From Streptomyces eurocidicus (GTDB taxonomy: Bacteria > Actinomycetota > Actinomycetes > Streptomycetales > Streptomycetaceae), in the NCBI RefSeq assembly GCF_002891295.1, contig NZ_LGUI01000003.1:620001-684000 (forward strand): a stretch of 64,000 bases of DNA, read 5' to 3'. The first letter of the stretch is position 1. Each line of letters starts with the position of its first letter. The notes under the pieces are model-generated. The model had not been told where the DNA came from. It was given only the letters and a program-made list of their open reading frames with translations, and did not search any database. Below, piece after piece: positions 40,824 to 49,165 of the stretch. The translations under genes and the position numbers were made by a program.

Positions 40824-42598
40824 GGGCAGGGACCGAAGGCGCGCGCGAGCGGTGGGTCAGCACGGGCGGGATCGAGCTGTGCGTCCGCGAGCTGGGTGAC
40901 GCCTCGCGCCCCACGGTGGTGCTGCTGCACGGCTATCCGGACAGCAAGGAGGTCTGGTCCGAGGTCGCCGAGCGGCTGCGGGACCGCTTCCACGTGGTGC
41001 TCTACGACGTCCGGGGCTGCGGGCGGTCCACGGCGCCGCAGCCGCTGCGGGGCGGCTTCACGCTGGAGAAGCTGACCGACGACTTCCTGGCCGTGGCAGA
41101 GGCGGTGAGCCCCGACGCGCCGGTGCATCTGGTGGGCCACGACTGGGGTTCGGTGCAGGGCTGGGAGTTCGCCACGGCGCGCCGCACCGAGGGGCGGATC
41201 GCCTCCTTCACCTCGATCTCCGGGCCCTCCCTGGACCACCTGGCGCTGTGGCTGCGCAGGCGCGCCGCCCGCCCGACCCCGCGCCGCGCGGCCCAACTCC
41301 TGGGCCAGAGCGCCCGGTCCTGGTATGTGTACGCACTGCACACCCCGGTGCTGCCGGAGGCGCTCATGCGCGGGCCGCTGCTGAAGCGGTGGCCGAAGAT
41401 CCTCGCGCGGCTGGAGAAGCTGCCCGCCGACGGCTATCCGACGGAGTCGCTGCCGACGGACGCGGCCCACGGCGCCTGGCTGTACCGCGACAACGTCCGG
41501 GCCCGTATGCGCCGCCCGCGCACCGACGCGTACGCCCACGCGCCCGTGCAGCTGATCACCCCGACCGGGGACGTCTTCCTGTCCGACCGGCTCTACGACG
41601 ACCTGGAGGAGTGGGCGCCCGGTCTGGTACGGCACACCCTGGCCGCCAGGCACTGGGTGCCGCGTTCGCGGCCGGACCAGGTGTCGGCCTGGATCGCCGG
41701 GTTCGTCACGGAGCGGGAGCGCGGTGCCGGGGGCCCGGCCGCCGTCGCCGCTTCGACGCCCGCGGGGCCGTACGCCCAGGCGTTCGGCGGCCGGCTGGTG
41801 CTGGTCACCGGCGCGGCGAGCGGCATCGGCCGGGCGACCGCCTTCGCCTTCGCGGAGGCCGGCGCCCGGGTGATCGCCGTCGACCGCGATCCGGAGGGCG
41901 CGGTGCGCACGGCGGAGATGGCCCGGCTGCTGGGCGCGCCCGAGGCGGCGGCCGAGACCGTGGACGTCTCGGACGAGGCGGCCATGGAGAAGCTGGCCGC
42001 CAAGGTGGCCGCCGAGCACGGCGTGGTGGACGTCCTGGTCAACAACGCCGGCATCGGCCTGGCCGGCACCTTCCTGGACACCTCGGCCGAGGACTGGCGG
42101 AAGGTCCTCGACGTCAATCTGTGGGGCGTCATCCACGGCTGCCGGGCCTTCGGCAGGCAGATGGCCGAGCGCGGGCAGGGCGGGCACATCGTCAACACCG
42201 CCTCGGCGGCGGCCTTCCAGCCGTCGAAGGCCCTCACCGCCTACAGCACGTCCAAGGCCGCCGTGCTGATGCTCAGCGAGTGCCTGCGCGCCGAGCTGGC
42301 GGGGCGGGGGATCGGTGTCACGGCGATCTGCCCCGGCATCGTCAACACCGGCATCACGGCCACCGCACGCTTCGCCGGCGTCTCCGAGGAGGAGCAGCGC
42401 CGGCTCCGGAAGAAGGCCGTCCGGCTGTACGGCCGGCGCAACTACCCACCGGAGAAGGTCGCCGAAGCCGTCCTGCGCGCCGTCCTGCGCGACCGGGCGG
42501 TCGTCCCGGTGACGCCCGAGGCCCACGCCCTGCGTCTCCTGTCCCGTTTCGCACCGCGGCTGCTGCGCGTCCTCGCGCGGATCGACCTCCCGCTGTAG
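40820..42598 (+). CDS. Alpha/beta hydrolase - short-chain dehydrogenase fusion
   Basis: 592 residues, two enzymes in one chain. Residues 1-295: alpha/beta hydrolase with oxyanion HGYPDS and the nucleophile elbow VGHDWGSVQ, where Asp replaces Ser as in epoxide hydrolases and haloalkane dehalogenases. Residues 315-592: SDR with VTGAASGIG, NNAGIGLAG, the catalytic Ser in NTASAAAF and YSTSK. The substrate is perhaps an epoxide or ester whose product alcohol is then oxidised. It is coupled to the M24 gene by ATGA overlap, and the metal-dependent hydrolase follows after 33 bases. I recall this fusion in other actinobacteria and mycobacteria, so it is not a local accident. Confidence 0.9.
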   Translation: MRAGTEGARERWVSTGGIELCVRELGDASRPTVVLLHGYPDSKEVWSEVAERLRDRFHVVLYDVRGCGRSTAPQPLRGGFTLEKLTDDFLAVAEAVSPDAPVHLVGHDWGSVQGWEFATARRTEGRIASFTSISGPSLDHLALWLRRRAARPTPRRAAQLLGQSARSWYVYALHTPVLPEALMRGPLLKRWPKILARLEKLPADGYPTESLPTDAAHGAWLYRDNVRARMRRPRTDAYAHAPVQLITPTGDVFLSDRLYDDLEEWAPGLVRHTLAARHWVPRSRPDQVSAWIAGFVTERERGAGGPAAVAASTPAGPYAQAFGGRLVLVTGAASGIGRATAFAFAEAGARVIAVDRDPEGAVRTAEMARLLGAPEAAAETVDVSDEAAMEKLAAKVAAEHGVVDVLVNNAGIGLAGTFLDTSAEDWRKVLDVNLWGVIHGCRAFGRQMAERGQGGHIVNTASAAAFQPSKALTAYSTSKAAVLMLSECLRAELAGRGIGVTAICPGIVNTGITATARFAGVSEEEQRRLRKKAVRLYGRRNYPPEKVAEAVLRAVLRDRAVVPVTPEAHALRLLSRFAPRLLRVLARIDLPL

Positions 42599-42631
42599 CG
42601 GGCCCGCGGATCCCTCGCAGAGGAGCACAAG

Positions 42632-43558
42632 ATGACCGACGCCCACCGCACCGGCCACCCCCCGACACACCCCATAGCGCCGCGGCGCGTCTCCTTCGAC
42701 TGGGACGACACGCCGCTGCACTGGATACCGGACGAGCCCACCGCCACCCATGTGATCAACGTCCTGCATCTGCTGCTGCCGGCCGGGGAGCGCTGGTTCG
42801 TCAAGGTCTTCAAGGAGGCCCTGCCCCTCGTGCGGGACGCAACCCTGCTGAAGGACGTCAAGGGCTTCATGGGGCAGGAGGCCACGCACAGCGTGCAGCA
42901 CGCGTATGTGCTCGACCACCTGGCACGGCAGGGCCTGGACACCAGCCCGTACACCCGGCACGTGGAGTTCCTCTTCGATGTCCTGCTCGGGGAGCGGCCG
43001 CCGTTCGGCATGCCGCTCTCCGACCGGGAATGGCTGCGCTTCCGCCTCAGCGTGATCGCCGCGACCGAGCAGTTCACGGCCGTCCTGGGGAACTGGGTGC
43101 TCGACGCGGACGGCCTGGACCGCGCGGACCCGGACCCCGTGATGCTGGACCTGCTGCGCTGGCACGGCGCGGAGGAGGTCGAACACCGCTCGGTCGCCTT
43201 CGATATGTACGAGCACTGCGGCGGCGAGGACCCGGGGCGCTACGCGCGCCGGGCGCTGGGCATGGCGATCACGGCGCCGATCCTCTTCTATCTGTGGGGA
43301 TGGGGCGCGGCGCATCTGCTGCGGAACGACCCCCGGCTCGTGGGCCGGATGCGCTATACGCTGCGCCGGCACAACAGAGCCGTCGCCAAGGGGCTGTTGC
43401 CCAGCTGGCGGGAGCTCGGCGCGGCCGTGCCGCGCTATCTGCGGCGGTCGTACCACCCTTCGCGGGAGGGTTCGCTGCACAAGGCTGTCGCATACCTGGC
43501 GACGTCGCCCGGGGCCCGGGCCGCCGCGGGTGCGATCGGCCGCGCGGCCGCCTCGTAG
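42632..43558 (+). CDS. Metal-dependent hydrolase (PF10118-type, di-iron-like helical protein)
   Basis: 308 residues, mostly helical. The family's metal-ligand pattern is visible: GQEATHSVQHAY, ATEQFTAVLG and WHGAEEVEHRSVAFD, i.e. E..H, E and E..EH clusters like those in ferritin-like di-iron proteins. A hydrophobic stretch (ALGMAITAPILFYLWGWG) suggests contact with the membrane. ATG 42632 has AGAGGAG upstream. It lies between the hydrolase-SDR fusion and the MerR regulator in one transcription unit. The Pfam name suggests a hydrolase, but the ligand set would equally fit an oxygenase-type enzyme. Confidence 0.85.
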   Translation: MTDAHRTGHPPTHPIAPRRVSFDWDDTPLHWIPDEPTATHVINVLHLLLPAGERWFVKVFKEALPLVRDATLLKDVKGFMGQEATHSVQHAYVLDHLARQGLDTSPYTRHVEFLFDVLLGERPPFGMPLSDREWLRFRLSVIAATEQFTAVLGNWVLDADGLDRADPDPVMLDLLRWHGAEEVEHRSVAFDMYEHCGGEDPGRYARRALGMAITAPILFYLWGWGAAHLLRNDPRLVGRMRYTLRRHNRAVAKGLLPSWRELGAAVPRYLRRSYHPSREGSLHKAVAYLATSPGARAAAGAIGRAAAS

Positions 43559-43576
43559 ACCGATGAGGAGCGCCCT

Positions 43577-44935
43577 GTGAACCAGCAGCAGCCGGCACGG
43601 GCCGGAGAGACCGGCCGGGCCGAATGGGCCGGTGGGGCACGAGAGTCCGGAGCAACCAGAATCGCAAATGTGACAGGAGAATCCGGAGCGGCCACAGAGC
43701 CGGGTGGGGCCACGGAGCTGGGTAGGGCCAGGGAGCTGATCAGGACCGGAGAACCGGGCAGGACCGGAGAGGCGGGCACGGCCCGGCAGGCGGGTGAGTA
43801 CCGGATCGAGGACCTGGCCCACCGCAGCGGGGCCACGGTCCGCACGATCCGGGCCTATCAGGACCGCGGGCTGCTCCCGAAGGCGGAGCGGCGCGGCCGG
43901 GCCAATGTCTACCGCGACACCCATCTGGCGCGGCTGCGCCAGATCTCGGGCCTGCTCGACCGCGGTTACACCCTGGCCAGCATCAAGGAGCTCCTGGAGG
44001 CATGGGACGCGGGGCGGGGGCTCGGCGGCGTGCTCGGGCTGGTCACCGAGGTGGACGGGCCGTGGAGCGACGAGACGGCCGAGCGGATCACCCGGGCCGA
44101 GCTGGACCGGCGCTTCGGCGGCGAGCCGCACGACGAGGCCGTCGACGACGCCGTGGAGCTGGGGGTGCTCGTCCGTCTGCCGGGCACGGAGGACGCGTTC
44201 CTCGTGCCGAGCCCGCGTGAGCTGGCCGTCGCCGTCGAGCTGCACACGGCCGGGGTGCCACTGCTCGCCATTTCCGGCCATCTTCGTGAACTGCGCACCC
44301 AGGTCGAGTACATCGCGGGCCGTTTCCTCGACTTCACCACCGAACACGTATTCCAGCAGTATTTCGATCACCCCCCGAGCGACGAGGCGGCCGCGGAGGC
44401 CGCCGCACTGGTACGCCGTCTGCGCCCGCTGGCCCAGCAGACCGTGGACGCGGAACTCGCCCGCGCCATGCGGGAGCTGGCCACGCGGTATCTGCGCCAC
44501 CAACTGGGCGCGGCGGTCGCGGCCGGCCCTCCGGAGGAACCCGGCGAGGACTCGGTGGCGGACGTCGTGCCCCGGGCGGCGCACCCCGAACACCCATGGG
44601 GCGTACCCACGCCGCTGCCCCGGACGCCCTCCGACGCCGTCCTCGACGGCTCCCTCGATGACCCTCTCGGCACCTCCGCTGACGCGTTCCCCGCCGGACT
44701 CCCCTTGCTCCCGGGCGGGTCCGTCGACGCGCTCCCAGCCGGGTCCTCCGACGCGTTCTCCGGCGAGGCCGCCGACCCCACCCGCGAGTCCGTCCGGCTC
44801 CCCGCCGGAACCGTCCGGGCGATCCGTGAACTGGTGGGCGAGGAACACATGGAGACGTTCATCGCGACCGCCGCCGAGCGTGAGCTCCTGGCCCGGAGGA
44901 TGGACGCCCTGCTCCCGGGACCCGACGACACCTGA
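43577..44935 (+). CDS. MerR-family regulator with long N-tail and RHH-like C-terminus
   Basis: 452 residues, about three times a minimal MerR. Residues 1-72 are Gly/Glu/Arg-rich with imperfect short repeats. The MerR DNA-binding domain starts at YRIEDLAHRSGATVRTIRAY and continues QDRGLLPKAERRGRANVY and LARLRQISGLLDRGYTLASI. A helical effector region follows (to about residue 320), then a Pro/Asp/Ser-rich linker. Residues 406-445 read VRLPAGTVRAIRELVGEEHM, then ETFIATAAERELL, which has the beta-helix-helix pattern of a ribbon-helix-helix antitoxin. GTG 43577 has GAGGAG upstream. It is the last gene of the operon and may control it. Confidence 0.85.
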   Translation: MNQQQPARAGETGRAEWAGGARESGATRIANVTGESGAATEPGGATELGRARELIRTGEPGRTGEAGTARQAGEYRIEDLAHRSGATVRTIRAYQDRGLLPKAERRGRANVYRDTHLARLRQISGLLDRGYTLASIKELLEAWDAGRGLGGVLGLVTEVDGPWSDETAERITRAELDRRFGGEPHDEAVDDAVELGVLVRLPGTEDAFLVPSPRELAVAVELHTAGVPLLAISGHLRELRTQVEYIAGRFLDFTTEHVFQQYFDHPPSDEAAAEAAALVRRLRPLAQQTVDAELARAMRELATRYLRHQLGAAVAAGPPEEPGEDSVADVVPRAAHPEHPWGVPTPLPRTPSDAVLDGSLDDPLGTSADAFPAGLPLLPGGSVDALPAGSSDAFSGEAADPTRESVRLPAGTVRAIRELVGEEHMETFIATAAERELLARRMDALLPGPDDT

Positions 44936-45104
44936 GCACGGGCTCCGGCGGGACCGGGCGGAGGACCACCACGAGGACCGGCCACGAGGGCGGGCACACG
45001 AAGGCGGGCGAAGGACGGCCGGACGGAGAGGACCGGACAGGAGAAAGGCGGGAAGGACGGGACGGGCAGGACGGGCCTGGAGGCCGGGCCGGCCAGGGCG
45101 GCCG

Positions 45105-45671
45105 TCAGACCGAGGCGCCAGCCTGGGCACGGGCGCGAGCGCGGGCACGGTCCGGGTAGCGGGCCGTGAACACGGCGGGCAGCACGAACCCCGCGACCTG
45201 GACCGGTATGTACACCCCGAGGCCGAGGCCCGCGGCCTGGATTCCCGTCAGGGCGGCCGCGGACAGCGTGAAGGCCGCCGCCCAGACCGAGCTGATCACG
45301 ACATTGATCCTGCGGAAGAGCGGGTGGCCCCAGGCTTCGGGCGGAGCGTGCCGCTTGGCTATGCCGGTCGTGAACGGCCGGCCGACGATCACCGTGACCC
45401 AGGCCGTCAGCGCGAGCCAGCCCGCGGAGAGGGGGCCGCCGTACTCCCGCAGCCCGCTGTGCGGCACGGCGAACGCCAGGGCGCTGAGCGCGGCGAAGAA
45501 GACCACCGTGCTGCGCTCAAGGATCAGCGAATCCCCGCCGATGCCCGCCTTGTGGTCCTGGACCAGCAGGACGAGGGCGGCGACGAGGGCGGTCACGGCA
45601 CCCCACTGCCAGCCGGCCGAGGACACGGCGGCGAACACGATCCAGGGGATGAAGCCGCGCAGGTAGTTCAT
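45105..45671 (-). CDS. Integral membrane protein next to PadR
   Basis: 188 residues with about five helices (GFIPWIVFAAVSSAGWQWGAV, ALVAALVLLVQDHK, AFTLSAAALTGIQAAGLGLG and others) and a basic Ala/Arg-rich tail (RARARARAQAGASV). Unknown family to me. ATG 45671 diverges from the PadR gene; the 105-base gap holds two palindromes, so PadR probably represses both. The arrangement (PadR with a divergent membrane protein) resembles envelope-stress or drug-responsive pairs. Confidence 0.75.
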   Translation of the reverse strand: MNYLRGFIPWIVFAAVSSAGWQWGAVTALVAALVLLVQDHKAGIGGDSLILERSTVVFFAALSALAFAVPHSGLREYGGPLSAGWLALTAWVTVIVGRPFTTGIAKRHAPPEAWGHPLFRRINVVISSVWAAAFTLSAAALTGIQAAGLGLGVYIPVQVAGFVLPAVFTARYPDRARARARAQAGASV

Positions 45672-45712
45672 GGATGGGCTCCTCGGCCGATGACGACATT
45701 CGATATTCCAAC

Positions 45713-45755
45713 TTCGACATGTCAAAAATAGAAGGTCCTTCCTTGACCTGTCAAG
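45713..45755. promoter_or_regulatory. Two palindromes, candidate PadR operators
   Basis: CTTGACCTGTCAAG (45742-45755) is a perfect 6-2-6 dyad. TTCGACATGTCAAA (45713-45726) is a near copy centred 29 bases away, about three helical turns. They flank AT-rich DNA in the gap between the membrane protein and PadR genes, where both promoters must lie. Confidence 0.6.
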
Positions 45756-45776
45756 AGTGGAAGGTAGGCTGAGGAC

Positions 45777-46304
45777 ATGAGCCTGAGACACGCCGTGCTG
45801 GGACTCCTGGCCGACCGGCCGGCCAGCGGTTACGACCTGATGAAACGCTTCGAGACCTCGCTCAGCCACGCCTGGCCCGCCACCCAGAGCCAGGTCTACG
45901 GCGAGCTGGGCAAGCTGGCGAAGGCGGGCATGCTGGAGGTCGCGGCCGAAGGCCCGCGCGGCCGCAAGGAATACGCGATCACCGACGAGGGCCGCGCCGA
46001 GCTGCGCCAATGGCTCACCGAGGCCCCGCCCGAGACGGTGCGCCGCAGCGACGCCCTGCTCCGCGTCTTCTTCCTCGACCACCTCACGCCGCTGGAGGCC
46101 GTCGCCTACCTCACCGGCGAGGCCGAGCGCGCGGCCCACCGCCACCGCCACCTCGAAGAGGTGAACGACCGGATCGAATGGGACGACGACGCCCTGTCCG
46201 TCAACGGCCGGCTGGCCATGGAGTACGGGCTGCGCTTCACCGCCATGCGCGAGGAGTGGGCCCGCTGGGCCGCCGAGCAGATCAGCGCGTCCGGGGGCCG
46301 GTGA
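45777..46304 (+). CDS. PadR-family transcriptional regulator
   Basis: 175 residues. The winged helix is typical: MSLRHAVLGLLADRPASGYD, LMKRFETSLSHAWPATQSQV, YGELGKLAKAGMLE and GRKEYAITDEGRAELRQWL. The C-terminal dimerisation helix (LEAVAYLTGEAERAAHRHRH onward) is of the Vir_act_alpha_C type. It is presumably an autorepressor acting at the palindromes just upstream and on the divergent membrane protein. The inducer cannot be predicted. Confidence 0.93.
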   Translation: MSLRHAVLGLLADRPASGYDLMKRFETSLSHAWPATQSQVYGELGKLAKAGMLEVAAEGPRGRKEYAITDEGRAELRQWLTEAPPETVRRSDALLRVFFLDHLTPLEAVAYLTGEAERAAHRHRHLEEVNDRIEWDDDALSVNGRLAMEYGLRFTAMREEWARWAAEQISASGGR

Positions 46305-46315
46305 GACAGGGGCGA

Positions 46316-46335
46316 CGGGCCGCCCGCGCGGCCCG
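46316..46335. terminator. Hairpin between PadR and PspAB genes
   Basis: CGGGCCGC (46316-46323) and GCGGCCCG (46328-46335) form an 8-bp stem with a four-base loop between two convergent genes. Confidence 0.5.
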
Positions 46336-46346
46336 GTCCCGCCCGC

Positions 46347-46952
46347 TCACAGGCCGGGCGCTCCCCACACCGGGAACCACCGGCCCAGGTCCTCCTCGAT
46401 CCGCAGGTCGTCGCCCAGCAGCGCCCGCACCTGGAGCTCCAGCCCGTTGTCCCGCCTCTCCCCCTGTCCCGGTGCGCCCGTCACCGGGGCGAAGGGGTAG
46501 AAGGAGCCGCGCTTGTAGAGGTACACGAGGGCCAGCGCGCGCCGCTCCTCGTCGCGGAACCCGAGCAGGGAGCAGAGGAGCTGCGGTCCGAAACCGCCTT
46601 CCTGGAGCAGGGTGTTGACCGCGTGCAGGTCGTTGACCAGCGCCGCCGTCCCGTCCGCCGCCGCCGGCCGCCGGGTCAGGAGCCATGTGTAGCCGTAGGC
46701 GTCCTGGGTGAACTCCACCGGCACGCCGCCCCGCCCGGCGTCGGCGTCGAGCAGCGCCCGTACGTCCTGCTGGAGGCGGGTGAAGGCACCGCCCTCCACG
46801 CTCGCGAAGCACACGGACCCCATGCCCGTCGGGGTGAAGCCGGCCCCCGCCTGGAGGGTGACGGCGGCGGAGGGCAGGGCGAAGAGCTGGTCGAGGTCGG
46901 GTCGCACGGGCTTGCTGCGGCCGAGGAGGACGTCGAGGAATCCCACGGGCAC
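46347..46952 (-). CDS. pspAB: PspA-associated protein PspAB
   Basis: 201 residues, GTG start at 46952 with GGAAGGAG upstream. The N-terminus MPVGFLDVLLGRSKPVRPDL and the internal GMGSVCFASVEGGAF and YLYKRGSFYPFAPV match the PspAB family that occurs next to HtpX in actinobacteria. It is a cytoplasmic protein thought to act with PspA and HtpX in the response to membrane stress. It follows the HtpX gene by 12 bases in one operon. Confidence 0.85.
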   Translation of the reverse strand: MPVGFLDVLLGRSKPVRPDLDQLFALPSAAVTLQAGAGFTPTGMGSVCFASVEGGAFTRLQQDVRALLDADAGRGGVPVEFTQDAYGYTWLLTRRPAAADGTAALVNDLHAVNTLLQEGGFGPQLLCSLLGFRDEERRALALVYLYKRGSFYPFAPVTGAPGQGERRDNGLELQVRALLGDDLRIEEDLGRWFPVWGAPGL

Positions 46953-46964
46953 GAGCTCCTTCCG

Positions 46965-47867
46965 TCAGGCCCGGCCCAGCTGGGCCGAGATCCGGCCGAG
47001 TTGGTCCAGCCGCTGTTCCAGCGTCGGGTGCGAGGAGAGCAGCCGGCTCAGGCTGTCCTTGGAGAAGGCGGGCGCGAAGTAGAAGGCGTTGAACGGCTCG
47101 GCCTGCCGCAGATCGCGCGTGGGGATGCGGGCCATCTGGCCCGTGACCTTGGTGAGCGCCGAGGCCAGCGCCGAGGGCCGACCGGTGAGGAGGGCGGCGG
47201 CGCGGTCGGCGGACAGCTCGCGGTAGCGGGACAGCAGCCTGGTGAGCAGGAAGCTGATGGCGTAGACGACCGCGCTGATCAGCGGGATGAGCACCACCAG
47301 GATCGCGGTGTTGCTGTCCCGCCCGCCGACCCGGCGCAGGCCGCCCCACAGCCCGACACGGGTGATGATCCCGGCCAGCACGCCCAGGAACGACGCGATC
47401 GTCATGACGGCGACGTCGCGGTGGGCGACATGGGACAGCTCATGGGCGAGGACGCCCTCCAGCTCCTCCGGCTCCAGCCGGCGCAGCAGCCCGGTCGTGG
47501 CGCACACCAGGGCGTTCTTCCGGTTGCGCCCGGTGGCGAAGGCGTTGGGCACGTCGCTGTCGGCGATGGCCACCCGGGGTTTGGGCATGTCCGCGAGGGC
47601 GCAGAGCCGGTCGACGGCACCATGGAGTTCGGGCGCCTGCTCCGGGGTCACCTCCTTGGCCCCCATGCTGAAGGCCGCGATCCGGTCGCTGAACCAGAAC
47701 TGCGCGACGAACAGACCGCCCGCGAGCACCAGCACGATCGGCCAGGCCCCGCGCAGCAGGGCCACCAGCACGCCCACGAAGACCACGTAGAGCAGCCCGA
47801 TGAAGAACATCGTGCCCACCATGCGGGTGGTCAGCCCCCGGTCAGGTGCGAATCGGGTGTCCGACAT
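46965..47867 (-). CDS. htpX: Zinc metalloprotease HtpX
   Basis: 300-residue membrane-bound M48 protease for quality control of membrane proteins. Two N-terminal helices (MVGTMFFIGLLYVVFVGVLV and GAWPIVLVLAGGLFVAQFWF) precede the zinc site HELSH; the third ligand Glu is in SRYRELSADRAAALL. Two further helices lie between them. ATG 47867 (MSDTRFAPDRG) starts it, with GGAGGTACC upstream. It leads the HtpX-PspAB operon; the 250 bases behind its start hold its promoter and the terminator of the preceding gene. Confidence 0.93.
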   Translation of the reverse strand: MSDTRFAPDRGLTTRMVGTMFFIGLLYVVFVGVLVALLRGAWPIVLVLAGGLFVAQFWFSDRIAAFSMGAKEVTPEQAPELHGAVDRLCALADMPKPRVAIADSDVPNAFATGRNRKNALVCATTGLLRRLEPEELEGVLAHELSHVAHRDVAVMTIASFLGVLAGIITRVGLWGGLRRVGGRDSNTAILVVLIPLISAVVYAISFLLTRLLSRYRELSADRAAALLTGRPSALASALTKVTGQMARIPTRDLRQAEPFNAFYFAPAFSKDSLSRLLSSHPTLEQRLDQLGRISAQLGRA

Positions 47868-48088
47868 GGGTACCTCCAGGCTCCGCGGGGAGCGCTCCCC
47901 CTGCCCGGGGCAGGCCCCGCGGGAGAGAGCTCCCGATGAATGCCTCTGCCCCGATTCTCCCTCTCCACCGGCTGTGGGCGGGGTAAAGGCGGCCGGAGTG
48001 CCCTCCCCGCCCGGTCGCCCGGCGGCAGCCCGTACGCGCCCCTGAGCCCGCCCCGGACCGCCCCGGGCCCGAGGCGCCGGGGCCCGCT

Positions 48089-48115
48089 CCCGAGGCGGCC
48101 GGAGGCGGCCTCGGG
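48089..48115 (-). terminator. Hairpin after the F420 oxidoreductase
   Basis: CCCGAGGC (48089-48096) pairs with GCCTCGGG (48108-48115) directly after the stop of the minus-strand oxidoreductase gene at 48118; a second GC-rich hairpin (GGGCCC pairs) follows further on. Confidence 0.5.
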
Positions 48116-48117
48116 CG

Positions 48118-49023
48118 TCAGGAGGAGGCGAGCGCCGCGAGCCCGTCCGTGGCGATCTTCTCGAAGACCGCCGGATCGGCGTCGAAGTACGAGTCGGCGA
48201 TCGGCCAGTGCACCACGATCTCGTCGAATCCGAGCTCGGCGTGCGAGCCCGCGAAGTCGACGAAGGCGTCGAAGGACGCGAGCGGCCGGTCCGGCGTGAA
48301 GCCCGTGAGAAGGATCTTGTCCAGGGAGGCGGGATCCCGGTCGATCTCCGCGCAGGCCGCGCCGAGCCGCTCCACCTGCCCGGCGATGGCCGCCCTGGAC
48401 TGCTCCGGGGTGCCCGTCTCGTACAGCTTGGGGTCGCCCGTGGTCACCCACGCCTGGCCGTGGCGGGCGGCGAGCCGCAGACCGCGCGGGCCGGTGGCGG
48501 CCACCGCGAACGGCAGCCGGGGGCGCTGGACGCAGCCGGGGATGTTGCGCACCTCGAACGCCGAGTAGTGCTCGCCCTCGTACGAGACGACCTCCTCGGT
48601 GAGCAGCCGGTCCAGGAGCGGGACGAACTCGGCGAAGCGGTCGGCCCGCTGCCGCGGGGTCCACGGCTCCTCGCCGCCCTTGAGCAGCGCGGTGGCGTCG
48701 AAGCCGGAGCCGCCGGCGCCGATACCGAGCGTGATCCGCCCGTCCGAGATGTCGTCCAGGGAGATGAGCTCCTTGGCGAGCGTCACGGGGTGGCGGAAGT
48801 TCGGCGACGTGACGAGCGTGCCCAGCCGCATCCGGGACGTGACCGTCGCCGCGGCGGTCAGGGTCGGCACGGCGCCGAACCACGGGCCGTCCCGGAAGTC
48901 GCGCCAGGACAGGTGGTCGTAGGTGTAAGCCGTGTGGAAGCCCAGCTCCTCGGCTCGCTGCCAGTTCTCGCGGCCGCCCTCGGACCAGCGGCGGTCGGGA
49001 AGGATCACGGTACTCAGTCGCAT
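48118..49023 (-). CDS. LLM-class F420-dependent oxidoreductase
   Basis: 301-residue TIM-barrel protein of the luciferase-like monooxygenase superfamily. It has the typical early motif ELGFHTAYTYDHLSWRDF, LGTLVTSPNFRHPVTLAKEL and SDGRITLGIGAGGSGFD. ATG 49023 (MRLSTVILPDRRWSEGG) is the natural start; upstream in-frame sequence is the antisense of the HAD promoter region. Such enzymes move hydride to or from F420 on varied small substrates. It is divergent from the HAD phosphatase with a 142-base gap. Confidence 0.88.
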   Translation of the reverse strand: MRLSTVILPDRRWSEGGRENWQRAEELGFHTAYTYDHLSWRDFRDGPWFGAVPTLTAAATVTSRMRLGTLVTSPNFRHPVTLAKELISLDDISDGRITLGIGAGGSGFDATALLKGGEEPWTPRQRADRFAEFVPLLDRLLTEEVVSYEGEHYSAFEVRNIPGCVQRPRLPFAVAATGPRGLRLAARHGQAWVTTGDPKLYETGTPEQSRAAIAGQVERLGAACAEIDRDPASLDKILLTGFTPDRPLASFDAFVDFAGSHAELGFDEIVVHWPIADSYFDADPAVFEKIATDGLAALASS

Positions 49024-49165
49024 GGCCCAGAGCCTACGGGCCGGGTATGACAAGAGCCTATGCACGGGGTATGACACAGGCGCGGGCGAAGGAGCCGGGC
49101 TCAGCATCGGCCCGACCGCGCGCTCGGGCGCACGCCTGTGCGAACCGACCGGTCCGTGGACGAGA

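Noticed and set aside
40421..45148. Very long open frame on the minus strand (1575 codons)
   Set aside because: It is antisense to four well-supported plus-strand genes with recognisable domains. High GC removes stop codons in this frame, and the translation is Arg/Gly/Pro/His-rich without domains.
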